Assembly (NCBI RefSeq): GCF_030065675.1
Contig: NZ_JASJDK010000020.1
Span: 1 to 64,000, forward strand
Direction of reading: 5' to 3'
DNA length: 64,000 bases
DNA from: Mastigocoleus sp. MO_188.B34
GTDB taxonomy: Bacteria; Cyanobacteriota; Cyanobacteriia; Cyanobacteriales; Nostocaceae
Shown here: positions 9,410-18,027 of the stretch, one piece after another
Position numbering within the stretch: the stretch's first letter is position 1
Layout: every line of letters begins with the position of its first letter
The notes under the pieces: generated by a model
What the model was told of the DNA's origin: nothing
What the model saw: only the letters and a program-made list of their open reading frames with translations
Databases searched by the model: none
Position numbers and translations under genes: made by a program

Positions 9410-9775
9410 ATGGAGAACATTCATAAATTTTTTGCAAATATTCGCCCTTTACGATTTCTAGTCGCGGTTTTTACTTGTCTTACCCTATTATTTAGTAGCG
9501 CTTATCCTGCATTTGCAATTGGAAGTTATAAAAGTAGTCCTTCAGAAGGCGAAACTAGTCTCAATCAAATTCAAAAAGAAACCGATAAAGTCGCTAGCTC
9601 AAAAGCTGGAAATCCCGATTTAGAAGAGTCTCAGGCTAAAACAAAAAAAGGATTGAATTCGGTTCAAGGTAGTGCTGATAAAAATAAAATGAAGCGTCCA
9701 TCTAACTCTCAGAGTGCAACTACCGTTCAAGATAAAGTAGAAGGGTTTTTGGAAAACGTTACCGGCAATTCATAA
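9410..9775 (+). CDS. Small exported protein of unknown function
   Basis: 121 residues with a strong ribosome site (GGAGGAG, 8 bases before ATG). Residues 10-37 are a classical signal peptide ending AYPAFA, so it is predicted to be periplasmic. The mature part is hydrophilic, low-complexity and rich in Ser/Lys/Gln (ETSLNQIQKETDKVASSKAG), resembling exported hydrophilic stress proteins, and ends with TVQDKVEGFLENVTGNS. No named domain. It lies 76 bp downstream of the sll1863-type gene and may be co-transcribed. Confidence 0.7.
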   Translation: MENIHKFFANIRPLRFLVAVFTCLTLLFSSAYPAFAIGSYKSSPSEGETSLNQIQKETDKVASSKAGNPDLEESQAKTKKGLNSVQGSADKNKMKRPSNSQSATTVQDKVEGFLENVTGNS

Positions 9776-10207
9776 ATAGCTTTTTCTTTACTTTTCTGAA
9801 AAAATAGTTTTTTTAGGTTCCGCTCTCATCAAGTAACTTTATTATCGTTCGAAAATAATGTTTGTTTGTTGAGAGTAGCTTTTAAACTTAATATTTTGTC
9901 TGACAATCTTTTGTTTTAAGATTTGATTAATCCTTAAGTATAAGCCATGTAGTTAGCTTACGCTTAAGGATTTTAAGTATTATTAATAGCAAGTAATTAT
10001 TCTTTTTGTAAAAATTTTTCTCAAAATAATTAATACTAAATTCACTATAATGTTATGGCAATGAATCTGAATAATAATTAATAATTATAAGTGAATGAAT
10101 GCAAAATAAAACTCTATCTATAGATTCTAACTTATGATTGATTTTTGGGAGTGAAGGATATGTTGAAATATTAATAGATGAATGAGACGAAATGTAAAGA
10201 GTCAATT
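9776..10207. other. Gene-free spacer upstream of dps
   Basis: AT-rich, with no coding frame. A short SD-like GAAGGATATG leads into a four-codon mini-frame (ATG TTG AAA TAT TAA at 10158-10172) just before dps. It may be chance, or a leader that tunes translation. Confidence 0.3.
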
Positions 10208-10747
10208 ATGCGAAGTATTAATATTGGTTTAACCGAAGAACAACGTCAAGGAGTGATTAATTTATTAAATCACGATTTGGCAGATGCTTATGTGTTACTG
10301 GTGAAGACCAAAAAATATCATTGGGATGTAGTTGGACCCCAATTCCGCACCCTACACGAAATGTGGGGAGAGCAATACGAAACTCTAACTGAGAATATAG
10401 ATTCTATAGCGGAGCGAGTTAGGGCTTTGGGTGGATATCCCATAGGTACAATGCAGGGATTTTTAGAAATTACAACTTTGAAAGAAAATCCCGAGAATCT
10501 TCCCTTAGCAACCCAGATGGTAGAGAGTTTAGTAGAAGATCACGAGCAGATTATTCGTAATCTCCGCGAACATATTGATAATTGCTCAGAAGATTTTCAT
10601 GATGAGGGGACTGCTGACTTCTTGACTGGGTTGATGGAAGGTCATGAAGAAATGGCTTGGATGCTGCGCTCCTTTATTGAGGGAGAGTCTATCAGTTCAG
10701 ACGAGCAAAAACTACAATCCCGTCAAAAAGTTGCAGCAGGTGTATAG
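10208..10747 (+). CDS. dps: Dps family DNA-protection/ferritin-like protein
   Basis: 179 residues from the ATG at 10208, which has AAAGAG in front; an upstream ATG at 10178 would add ten residues. The four-helix Dps fold is recognisable: LLNHDLADAYVLLVKTKKYHWDVVG (the HWD.....F..LH..........D ferroxidase signature is present as HWDVVGPQFRTLHEMWGEQYETLTENID), SIAERVRALGG and the late DE.TADFLTGLMEGHEEMAW helix. Dps dodecamers oxidise and store iron and shield DNA during starvation or peroxide stress. It stands alone in the stress block. Confidence 0.92.
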   Translation: MRSINIGLTEEQRQGVINLLNHDLADAYVLLVKTKKYHWDVVGPQFRTLHEMWGEQYETLTENIDSIAERVRALGGYPIGTMQGFLEITTLKENPENLPLATQMVESLVEDHEQIIRNLREHIDNCSEDFHDEGTADFLTGLMEGHEEMAWMLRSFIEGESISSDEQKLQSRQKVAAGV

Positions 10748-10867
10748 AAGTTAGTTGAATTTGATGGGAGTAATAGAATTACTCCCTAATGTAGCTGAAT
10801 TTTGCAAAGATACTAAATTATCGACTGCAACAAAATAACAAAATTAGTAGAATTTAGAGGGGTTTCG

Positions 10868-11632
10868 ATGCCTGATTATAAAGCAGAACGTACAATCTCA
10901 GGAGTTTTTAAGCAGGAAAGTCAAATAAACGACGTAATTCGACGCTTGCTAGATAGAGGTGTACCTCGGGACTATTTATCGGTAATGGGTAATAATTTTC
11001 AGTCCCAAACGAGGATTTCAGGTTTTATTTCTAAAAAAGATGTAATTCTTGGTGGATTGCGAACCGGAGCAGTTTTCGGCTCTTTGTTTGGTTCCTTGTT
11101 AGGTCTACTCAGTGGTGTCGGTGTTTTGTTTATTCCTTTTGTTGGATCTGTAGTTGCAGCAGGTCCAATCGGAGGAGCATTACTTGGTGCTGCTAGTGGT
11201 GCTTTGGCTGGTAGTACAGGTGCAGGTTTAGCATCAGTACTCATTACCTTAGGAATGTCTGAAGATAAAGCTGCTATTTATGAAACTCGTCTTAAGGCTG
11301 GTGAATTCATCATTATGGCTGAAGTCCCAGGGGATCGAACGGGCGAGTTTCAATTATTAATGGAAAGTGCTGGTGGTGAAGAGGTTCATGTCATTGAAAA
11401 GACATTACCTCGTCCTTGTCCCGGTCGTTGTAAAGGTCCTCAAGATTTAGCACCAGAGGTTCGCTCTCATCTATCCGAAGCAGCACAAGAAACGTTTATC
11501 GAACACTACAATTCAGTTTTTGATGAGACTAACGACGAGACAAAAGCTGAAGAAGCAGCTTGGGCGCAAATTTATCAGCAATATGAAGAAGACGAAAATG
11601 GTGTCTGGTCTAAGGCTAAAGTGACAGTCTAA
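10868..11632 (+). CDS. YflT-like glycine-zipper protein fused to a ChaB domain
   Basis: 254 residues. The N-terminal ~60 residues resemble the general-stress 17M/YflT module ([21 protein letters not shown]). Residues ~60-130 are a Gly/Ala/Leu glycine zipper that could form two membrane hairpins. The C-terminal ~65 residues are a ChaB domain ([20 protein letters not shown], then [12 protein letters not shown] and GVWSKAKV). ChaB was named for proximity to a cation antiporter in E. coli and has no known activity. A CPGRCKG motif precedes it, with two cysteines that could bind metal or form a disulfide. Compare the gene at 4043, which has the same front but a DUF2382 tail. Confidence 0.8.
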   Translation: MPDYKAERTISGVFKQESQINDVIRRLLDRGVPRDYLSVMGNNFQSQTRISGFISKKDVILGGLRTGAVFGSLFGSLLGLLSGVGVLFIPFVGSVVAAGPIGGALLGAASGALAGSTGAGLASVLITLGMSEDKAAIYETRLKAGEFIIMAEVPGDRTGEFQLLMESAGGEEVHVIEKTLPRPCPGRCKGPQDLAPEVRSHLSEAAQETFIEHYNSVFDETNDETKAEEAAWAQIYQQYEEDENGVWSKAKVTV

Positions 11633-11669
11633 GGAAATGAAAGCCAGTAATGTAAAAATGTTCCATTAA

Positions 11670-11752
11670 GGAGAACACCCAAATTTTGAAAAACACACTA
11701 TGGTGGGAGCATATCGCTCCCGTTATGGGTGACGGTAGATAAGATGTTCTCC
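11670..11752. other. Nested inverted repeats downstream of the ChaB gene
   Basis: An outer 8-bp pair GGAGAACA (11670-11677) / TGTTCTCC (11745-11752) encloses a 6-bp hairpin GGGAGC-ATATC-GCTCCC (11705-11721). There is no T-run after either arm, so it is not a simple terminator. It could be a structured 3' end, a small RNA or a decayed palindromic repeat. Confidence 0.45.
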
Positions 11753-11937
11753 TCAATAAAATCTCTACAAAAAATCAATACTGTTAACCAAACAGACATA
11801 ATAGTATTTTTGGCGTTGCATATTTAAGGGATGATAACCAAATTTATATAAAGTGAAACTATTGATAAATAAGGAGAAATTGTTTTGCATATATTTAAAT
11901 CATCCCGTATTGATGCAACACCATAATATCTAATACT

Positions 11938-12933
11938 ATGAATACTGTAAATATACAAATAAACTCTCCTGGTTTTAGTCCCATTAACTACAACAAAGAC
12001 ACTTTAAGAACTTATTTACTTGAAATTGGTAGAGAACCTTTATTAACTCCTAAACAAGAAGTATTTTATGCCCAGCGAGTGCAAAAAATGAGGAATTTGC
12101 TAAATTTAAAACAAGATTTAGTAAATAAATCTCAACAGCAGCCAACACCAGAAAAATGGGCATCAGAGGCTAATATTACTGTTCCCGAATTACAGCGAAT
12201 CTTGTATAGGGGAAAAGATGCGAAGGAAAAGATGGTTCGGTCAAATTTAAAATTAGTAGTATCAATAGCCAAGAAATATCAATATCATAATTTAGATTTA
12301 ATTGACTTAATTCAAGAAGGAAGTTTAGGTTTACAACGTGCTGTAGAAAAGTACGACCCCTCTAAAGGTTTCAAATTTTCGACTTATGCTTATTGGTGGA
12401 TTAAGCAAGGAATTACCCGTGCGATTGAATATCAAAGTCGAACTATTCGGCTTCCCAGCCATGTTTGTCAAAAGTTGAAAAAGATTAAGAAAGTACAAAC
12501 AGAACTGACACAAAAATTAGGTCGTGCTCCTACGATTGCAGATATAGCTGGCTACATTTCTGTTTCAACAGAAAACTTACAAAAATATCTACAAATTGCT
12601 CGTAAACCAGTTTCTTTAGAACTGAGATTTGGAGAAACACAAGATACAGAATTACAAGACTTGCTTGAAGATCCAAATTCTTCTTTAGAAAAGAAAACTA
12701 ATGAAAATTCTGTGCGGGAAATTTTACAAGCGATGATTTCTGATTTGAATCCCCAGCAACAGGAAGTGATATCCCTACATTTTGGGTTACAAGATAGTCA
12801 TGAGTTATCGTTAAGAGAAGTTGCCAGGCGCATGGATATTTCTTACACCAGAGTACGCCAAATAGAGCGTCAGGCATTTTCACATTTGCGGCGAAAAACA
12901 AAAGGTATGAAGGAATTTTTTCTACATAACTAG
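11938..12933 (+). CDS. Group 2 RNA polymerase sigma-70 factor (RpoD/SigA family)
   Basis: 331 residues. Region 1.2 reads DTLRTYLLEIGREPLLTPKQE. Region 2 reads NLKLVVSIAKKYQ, LIDLIQEGSLGLQRAVEKYD and KFSTYAYWWIKQGITRAI. Region 3 is RLPSHVCQKLKKIKKVQTEL, and region 4 ends with SLREVARRMDISYTRVRQIE followed by QAFSHLRR. The short N-terminus without region 1.1 and the near-consensus regions 2.4/4.2 mark it as a non-essential group 2 factor of the kind cyanobacteria use for stress and nutrient responses. It sits in the middle of the stress block, which makes it a candidate regulator of these genes (inference). Which Sig subtype it is cannot be told. Confidence 0.92.
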   Translation: MNTVNIQINSPGFSPINYNKDTLRTYLLEIGREPLLTPKQEVFYAQRVQKMRNLLNLKQDLVNKSQQQPTPEKWASEANITVPELQRILYRGKDAKEKMVRSNLKLVVSIAKKYQYHNLDLIDLIQEGSLGLQRAVEKYDPSKGFKFSTYAYWWIKQGITRAIEYQSRTIRLPSHVCQKLKKIKKVQTELTQKLGRAPTIADIAGYISVSTENLQKYLQIARKPVSLELRFGETQDTELQDLLEDPNSSLEKKTNENSVREILQAMISDLNPQQQEVISLHFGLQDSHELSLREVARRMDISYTRVRQIERQAFSHLRRKTKGMKEFFLHN

Positions 12934-12954
12934 TCCAAAGAAGAAGGAAATAAT

Positions 12955-13150
12955 AAGCGGTGAGTAATGAGTAATAGGTAATGAGTAATGTTAGCGTAGC
13001 TAGCGTCAGCGTACCGGATCCGTTGGTAGCGCAGCTGGAGGCAAAGACGCACCTTACGGTGAACGCCGTCGCCGCAGGCTCTAGGTATTGCGGGGCGCGA
13101 CCTAGCGTAAGCGTACTGTAAGTATTGCGCACAGTAATGAGTAATAAATA
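12955..13150. repeat. GAGTAAT heptamers plus GC-rich mosaic intergenic repeat
   Basis: Heptameric GAGTAAT/GGGTAAT-like units at 12961-12990 lead into a GC-rich stretch built of pieces such as GCTAGCGTNAGCGTACCGG, GATCCGTTGGTAGCGCAGCT, GCGCAGCTGGAGG, CGCCGTCGCCGCAGGCTC and GTATTGCGCACAGTAATGAG. The same pieces, shuffled, recur at 53553-53880 and partly at 16644-16770, 55138-55245 and 59778-59889. The composition contrasts sharply with the AT-rich surroundings. Long antisense frames through it have no coding character. Confidence 0.75.
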
Positions 13151-13190
13151 ATCTATTAAAGATGAAGTATAAAAAAAAACAAATAAAAAA

Positions 13191-13658
13191 ATGATTAAGT
13201 CTTGGATGATAATTGGGTCTGTAACCTTTGTGGTTGCTCTGGGGTCTAATATCCTCAGACCTAAAGACATTAAATGGTTTAAGCGCTTACGTCGTCCTTC
13301 TTGGCTAACTTTTGAAAATGTAATTCCAATTATTTGGACAGTAATTTTTATATGTGGGGCTTGGTCTGCTTATATTGTTTGGGAGAAAAATCCAGGTACC
13401 TATCAAACCTGGTTTTTGATGGGACTTTACTTGTTATTGGAAGTATTAATTGTAGCTTACTCACCCGCAACCCTGTGGTCGCGAAATCTTAAGGTAGGAA
13501 CTTTTGTTGGTGCAGCTGGTTCAGCTTTGGGATTCATTGTTACCTTGATTGTTTTACCAATTTCAGCATGGGCTGCTGTATTACTATTGCCTTATCTGAT
13601 TTGGAGCCCAATTGGTACTTATACGACCTGGGTAATGCATCGTTTAAATACAGTTTAA
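13191..13658 (+). CDS. TspO/MBR family membrane protein
   Basis: 155 residues with five hydrophobic helices. Characteristic TspO/MBR residues are visible: KWFKRLRRPSWLTFENVIPI (the W..L..P.W..P motif), then WTVIFICGAWSAYIVW, and APATLWSR-like and WAAVLLLPYLIWSPIGTYTTW near the C-terminus. Family members bind tetrapyrroles and are linked to light and stress responses in photosynthetic bacteria. It starts 40 bp after a repeat block, which probably supplies nothing but spacing. Confidence 0.82.
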   Translation: MIKSWMIIGSVTFVVALGSNILRPKDIKWFKRLRRPSWLTFENVIPIIWTVIFICGAWSAYIVWEKNPGTYQTWFLMGLYLLLEVLIVAYSPATLWSRNLKVGTFVGAAGSALGFIVTLIVLPISAWAAVLLLPYLIWSPIGTYTTWVMHRLNTV

Positions 13659-13824
13659 ATACAATTGATGGGGAATTCAACACGAACCATTAAAAAACTA
13701 TATCTAATGTTATATACGCTTTAATCTCCAGACAGAATTAAGTTTTGGATTTTTTGGTTATCATCTGCATAGGTCTTTAATTTAATAACTTTAATTTAAT
13801 AACTTCTGGTCTGAGTAAAAAATT

Positions 13825-14814
13825 ATGAATGCAGAATTATCAACTGCTTGGGAAAGAGTGCAAGCAATGATAAATGGTTTCATTACTTTGTTACCAAGTA
13901 TTGTTTTAGCATTAATTCTTTTTACAATTATTTTCTTTTTAGCTAGAGCGATTAAGAGACTGGTTAGAAGATTAACTCGTAATCGCCGGAATGCACGTAA
14001 TTTGGGACTCGTTTTAGGAAGACTAGCTCAAGGAGCTATAGTTTTAATAGGCTTATTTCTCTCCCTAACAATTGTTATTCCTTCTTTAAAAGTAGGGGAT
14101 TTGGTACAACTTTTGGGAATTAGTGGGGTTGCGATCGGTTTTGCTTTCCGAGATATTTTGCAAAACTTTTTGGCTGGAATTTTAATCTTACTGAATGAAG
14201 CTTTTGAAATTGGCGACCAAGTAGTATTTAAAGGTTTTGAAGGTACTGTAGAAAATATTGAAACTAGAGCAACTACAATTAAAACCTATGATGGTCGTCG
14301 AATAGTCATTCCCAACGCAGAGCTTTTTACTAACTCAGTAACTGTAAATACAGCTTTTGAACATCGCCGAATACAATATGATGTTGGAATTGGATATGGA
14401 GACGATATCGATTTAGCAAAACAGTTAATTTTAGAGGCTATAAATGAAACAGAAGGCGTTCTTAAAAATCCATCACCAGATGCAATTGTAGTAGATTTAG
14501 CAGATAGTACTGTAAAAATTCGCGCTCGTTGGTGGATCGCGCCACCTCGTAGGGCTGAAGTTTTAGATTTTCGAGATAAGGTTCTAGCTGCAATAAAAAA
14601 TAAGCTTACTGAGTCGGGTATTGATTTACCATTTCCCACGCAACAAATATTGTTTCACGATCAAACAGAAGAGACTGACGGAGATAGATTGCTTCAGAGA
14701 GAGGGATGGCCCGCAGGTAATGGAAAAACTCCTAAATCTCATACTATCAGCAGCTATCTCCAAAAAATTGCCCAAATTAAGCAAGTGAAAGACAAAAATC
14801 ATCATAGTACGTGA
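13825..14814 (+). CDS. MscS family small-conductance mechanosensitive channel
   Basis: 329 residues: three N-terminal hydrophobic helices, then the canonical MscS core ISGVAIGFAFRDILQNFLAG (pore helix), LLNEAFEIGDQVVF, VENIETRATTIKTYDGRRIV and IPNAELFTN. This is closer to E. coli MscS in size and motif order than the two channels at 1075-3395. The C-terminal ~40 residues are a charged tail. Role: release of solutes on hypo-osmotic shock. It is followed by the convergent lipid-kinase gene after 93 bp. Confidence 0.9.
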   Translation: MNAELSTAWERVQAMINGFITLLPSIVLALILFTIIFFLARAIKRLVRRLTRNRRNARNLGLVLGRLAQGAIVLIGLFLSLTIVIPSLKVGDLVQLLGISGVAIGFAFRDILQNFLAGILILLNEAFEIGDQVVFKGFEGTVENIETRATTIKTYDGRRIVIPNAELFTNSVTVNTAFEHRRIQYDVGIGYGDDIDLAKQLILEAINETEGVLKNPSPDAIVVDLADSTVKIRARWWIAPPRRAEVLDFRDKVLAAIKNKLTESGIDLPFPTQQILFHDQTEETDGDRLLQREGWPAGNGKTPKSHTISSYLQKIAQIKQVKDKNHHST

Positions 14815-14907
14815 TGCAAGATAGTGTGTAATGGAAAAAATTCACATTTTCCAATCGTTTTGGGAATACTATATCTAGAAATGTGTTCCCTATTCCCGTT
14901 TCCTAGC

Positions 14908-15873
14908 TTAATCCGACTTGATTTCCACTTCAAGTCCGGGTAATCCTTCAATCTTTTCTGTCAATTCTTCTGCAGGTATAAGTGGGACAAAAACATTTAA
15001 ACCTTTAGGGACACAGACCACTTCAATAGGAGTTTCACCAATCAATTCTCCATCTAAAACCACCTTTTGTGGAGGTTCGGTAGTGACTTTGACTTGCTTC
15101 ACCCGTAAATAACCTATATCATCTCTTGTCACTGCATCACCGCGAAGACCGGTTTGCAGCAAATGATAAGAAGCAGCGATCGCACTAGTCCAGCTATTTG
15201 AAGTAACTATAGTTATATCTAGAAACCCATCATCGCAAATAATTCCTGCTGGACCCTGAGCTAAAACAGAAGTCGCCGGAGCAACATTTGCTACAGTTAT
15301 TGCAGTTGCAGTAGTGCGAATAATTTTTTCCTCTGTTTCAATTTCAACTTCAAAACTATCTATATCATTTAGCTGTTTAATCCCAGAAAGTAGATAAGCC
15401 AGAGCACCCCATTTACTTTTAGTTTCTCGAGAAGCTCCTTCCACTGTTTCTGCTTCAAAACCAACTCCAGCAAGTAATAGCATGGGTTTATTATTACACT
15501 TGGCAACATCTAATCTGCGCAATTTGCCATTAATAATAGTTTGACAAGCTTTATCAATTATATCGGGAAGACCTAAAGCTGAAGCAAAAGCATTCGCAGT
15601 TCCTCGTGGTATTACACCCAAGGGAATATCAGTTTGTATTAGGGCTTTAGCTACTGCTGAAAGGGTACCATCACCACCAGCAGCGATGACTATTTCTGCA
15701 CCATTTTTAACAACTTCTTGGGCTATTTTGTCGGTTCTTAAGTCTTTTTTAGTAAATTTAATATCTAAATCAAATGTAGGTGACAGTAAATCGCGTATTG
15801 TATTTAAATCTTGTTCGGAATCACCTTGACCTGCTGCAGGATTAAAAATTAAACTAGCTTTACGAGTCCTCAT
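14908..15873 (-). CDS. Diacylglycerol kinase family lipid kinase (YegS/BmrU-like)
   Basis: 321 residues. The nucleotide-binding signature GGDGTLSAVAKAL is at about 82-94, preceded by ASLIFNPAAGQGDSEQDL and followed by LGVIPRGTANAFASALGLP. The later beta-sandwich carries DGFLDITIV and VVLDGELIG motifs. The family phosphorylates diacylglycerol, sphingosine-like or related lipids; the substrate here is not predictable. The size fits the family (about 300 residues). Monocistronic. Confidence 0.9.
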   Translation of the reverse strand: MRTRKASLIFNPAAGQGDSEQDLNTIRDLLSPTFDLDIKFTKKDLRTDKIAQEVVKNGAEIVIAAGGDGTLSAVAKALIQTDIPLGVIPRGTANAFASALGLPDIIDKACQTIINGKLRRLDVAKCNNKPMLLLAGVGFEAETVEGASRETKSKWGALAYLLSGIKQLNDIDSFEVEIETEEKIIRTTATAITVANVAPATSVLAQGPAGIICDDGFLDITIVTSNSWTSAIAASYHLLQTGLRGDAVTRDDIGYLRVKQVKVTTEPPQKVVLDGELIGETPIEVVCVPKGLNVFVPLIPAEELTEKIEGLPGLEVEIKSD

Positions 15874-16265
15874 AGATATCTACGTTTTCCCAAAAGGTTT
15901 GTAATTTATATTGTCTATTCTGTCATTTTTATGATTTTCACTACTTCTTTCCCTACTTATTTATTTTTACTATTTCTCAGTAGTTTGGGGTTATCTCAAT
16001 AACTAATATTTACCTCATAAGAGAGCAACTATAAATAAAATTTAATATAGTTAAATTGATAAATTTAATCTTTAACGGCAAATTATATTATGAATTATAT
16101 CTAATTTTTTATAATGGCAATGCATACCTCTAAATTTCTTAATATACTAGTGATAAATAATAGGTATTAGCTTTATCAAGAATGCTATGAATAGCAAATA
16201 ACATTAAATAAGTCTAGGAATTAGACATTACCTAGACTACTAATTTAACCCAATAAAAATGCAAA
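15874..16265. other. AT-rich gene-free spacer
   Basis: About 390 bp containing no coding frame and no clear hairpin. It should include the promoter of the leftward lipid-kinase gene and the 3' end of the leftward csbD gene. Confidence 0.35.
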
Positions 16266-16448
16266 TCAATCAATTGCTTTTTTTATCTGTTCTTTGGCAT
16301 TTTCAACAGTATGTTGTGCTTTTGCTTCTGCTTGTTTAGCTTTACCTTCAGCTTTATCCTCAGGATTTCCAGTAATCTCGCCCATAACTTCTTGAGCTTT
16401 ACCTTCAATGTTTTTTGCAGTTGCTTTAATTCTATCTTCTGTGCTCAT
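16266..16448 (-). CDS. CsbD family general stress protein
   Basis: 60 residues from the ATG at 16448, chosen because AGAGAGGTC sits about 8 bases upstream; an upstream extension would lack a ribosome site. The sequence MSTEDRIKATAKNIEGKAQ, then EVMGEITGNPEDKAEGKAKQ and ENAKEQIKKAID is a textbook short CsbD: hydrophilic, helical, alanine/lysine/glutamate-rich. It is cytoplasmic, in contrast to the exported relative at 6574. The family is induced by general stress, with no known biochemical activity. Confidence 0.9.
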   Translation of the reverse strand: MSTEDRIKATAKNIEGKAQEVMGEITGNPEDKAEGKAKQAEAKAQHTVENAKEQIKKAID

Positions 16449-17090
16449 GTGTATTGACCTCTCTAAAATGAAAATCTCATAAATCACATTAATAAATTAG
16501 CAATAATACATATACTTTCACTTCGGACAAAGGGTGGAATAATTGTAATATTAAATTCAGTATTTGGTTATATATTTTTAAGATTTAACTATGTCTTTCG
16601 ATTGATTGTATTTATATCAATTGAATCTCATGCTTTTAATATCAAGACAGACCGCGCCTAGAGGCTAGAGGCTATACCGACGCCGAAGGCTCTAACTACG
16701 TTACCTATCGCTGCGCTACGTTCCGAACATCTGCCGACGCCGCAGGCTCTGACTAACGTCACAAGATGCGGATCCGGCGAACAAAAGCCAAAACACAGCT
16801 AAAGCTGAATAACAAAAAATGTGCAATTTTCACTCGCCATACAGGTTGTGACCATTTTTTGAATTGTTTTGACCGTCAGGAATGGCAATAGAAAATTTTA
16901 TTTTTTGTAAGTACCTAACACTTGAACTTTCAATTTGACTCATGTAAAACTTTTAATACCTGGTGAATTGTATAACATAAACCAAACAATTAAATTTTTG
17001 TTAAGCTTTTAGGGTTTGTGTGTATAATGTGGAAGTAACGCTATTCAATATATCTTATATCAACTTCAACAATATTCACCTCTAAGAATC
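16449..17090. repeat. Spacer with GC-rich mosaic repeat (16644-16770)
   Basis: AT-rich flanks surround a GC-rich insert made of GCCTAGAGGCTAGAGGCTA, CGACGCCGAAGGCTCTAAC, TATCGCTGCGCTACGTTCC and CGACGCCGCAGGCTCTGAC. The last two share the CGACGCCG.AGGCTCT core, a short direct repeat. Related pieces occur at 13060-13085. The rest of the spacer, including GTATTTATATCAA at 16608-16620 (a TATAAATA box on the minus strand), may hold the csbD promoter. Confidence 0.6.
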
Positions 17091-17216
17091 CTACCAGAGC
17101 TGCATGTTGTTAACTTGATAACGATAACCACGAGCCAATTCATCCGGACTAAACGCTATTAACCGCTGGAGAAGTGCCTCGTCTGCTATATCGTGAAGAC
17201 CACAGCAGATGAAAAT
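17091..17216 (-). pseudogene. Possible C-terminal remnant of an unrecognised gene
   Basis: Leftward, an open frame reads ICCGLHDIADEALLQRLIAF, then SPDELARGYRYQVNNMQLW, and ends at the stop 17091-17093. It has the residue composition of a real protein but no start codon or upstream continuation: a stop lies just inside the response-regulator gene in the same frame. I cannot name the family. It may be a scar of a deleted gene, or chance. Confidence 0.35.
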
Positions 17217-17231
17217 AATAAGGGGTAAACG

Positions 17232-17666
17232 ATGAAATCAGATATTTCATTCTCCAAAGCACAACAGTCGGTTCGCTCACGACCTTTAATTCTGGCAGTT
17301 GAGGATCACGAGGATAACCTATTAATAATTAATTATGTTGTTGATTCTCTTGAATGTGAGTTTATGGGCGAGTTCAATGGTGAAAGAGTTCTCAAAATAG
17401 CCAAAAAGTATCAACCAAACTTGATATTGTTAGATATAATGCTACCTGACATCAGTGGCATTGATATCTTTCGAGAGCTTCAACAAGATCCGCTTACAAG
17501 TTCCATCCCTGTTATAGCTGTTACAGCTTTAGCTATGTCAGAGGAGCAACAAATGATTTCAGAAGCTGGTTTTCAGGCTTGTGTTACTAAACCTTATTTG
17601 TTAGAAGACTTAGAAAATATTATTCGCCACCATGTTCTTGAGATTGAGGCTGAACTTGTTGCTTGA
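17232..17666 (+). CDS. Single-domain response regulator (CheY/DivK-like)
   Basis: 144 residues, one receiver domain and no output domain. Acidic pair E24/D25 (AVEDHEDN), phosphoacceptor D68 in LLDIMLPD, T98 in VIAVTA and K120 in VTKPY are all present, so it should be phosphorylatable. The N-terminal 18 residues precede the fold. No kinase is adjacent; the nearest complete sensor is at 36766. Its last 47 bp overlap the 3' end of the convergent DUF2294 gene, so the two transcripts are antisense to each other at their ends. Confidence 0.92.
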   Translation: MKSDISFSKAQQSVRSRPLILAVEDHEDNLLIINYVVDSLECEFMGEFNGERVLKIAKKYQPNLILLDIMLPDISGIDIFRELQQDPLTSSIPVIAVTALAMSEEQQMISEAGFQACVTKPYLLEDLENIIRHHVLEIEAELVA

Positions 17667-18027
17667 TGGGGTTAACTTTAGATGTTATTGTTTTGGAACT
17701 CGGTTTCATCAAAGCAATCAAGCTAACGTAATCAGCCTCGGGATGAGTCGCAAAAAGTAGTTCAGATATCTTTGTATCGACAGCTTCTTCAATGATTTTT
17801 TTTAGTTGTGGTTGTAGAATTTCCTCGATACTATCCCTGACTTTCTTTGCTATTTCTATGTAACCATTGAGTATTAGTAATTGCTCTGCTTTAGTAAGAC
17901 CATTTCTTATGACTATGATTAATTGATTATCATAGGATTTGCAATGTACTTCGCTCGGTTCATGTTTGAGTTGAGTCCAAAACAGGGAGTAAATATTTTG
18001 AGATATAATTTGCTCTGTATTATTCAT
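17620..18027 (-). CDS. DUF2294 domain protein
   Basis: 135 residues. The first ~110 (ISQNIYSLFWTQLKHEPSEV, then VIRNGLTKAEQLLILNG and KVRDSIEEILQPQLKKIIEE) match the DUF2294 fold found in Bacillus and cyanobacteria, whose function is not settled. The tail is a Lys/Gln/Ser-rich extension. A paralogue with clearer consensus lies at 18564 on the same strand, 537 bp upstream. The gene overlaps tail to tail with the response regulator. Confidence 0.75.
   Translation of the reverse strand: MNNTEQIISQNIYSLFWTQLKHEPSEVHCKSYDNQLIIVIRNGLTKAEQLLILNGYIEIAKKVRDSIEEILQPQLKKIIEEAVDTKISELLFATHPEADYVSLIALMKPSSKTITSKVNPIKQQVQPQSQEHGGE

Noticed and set aside
12698-13270. 190-codon leftward frame across the sigma-factor end and the mosaic repeat
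   Set aside because: It is antisense to a confident gene and runs through GC-rich repeat DNA; its translation has no domain and shows repeat-derived runs.
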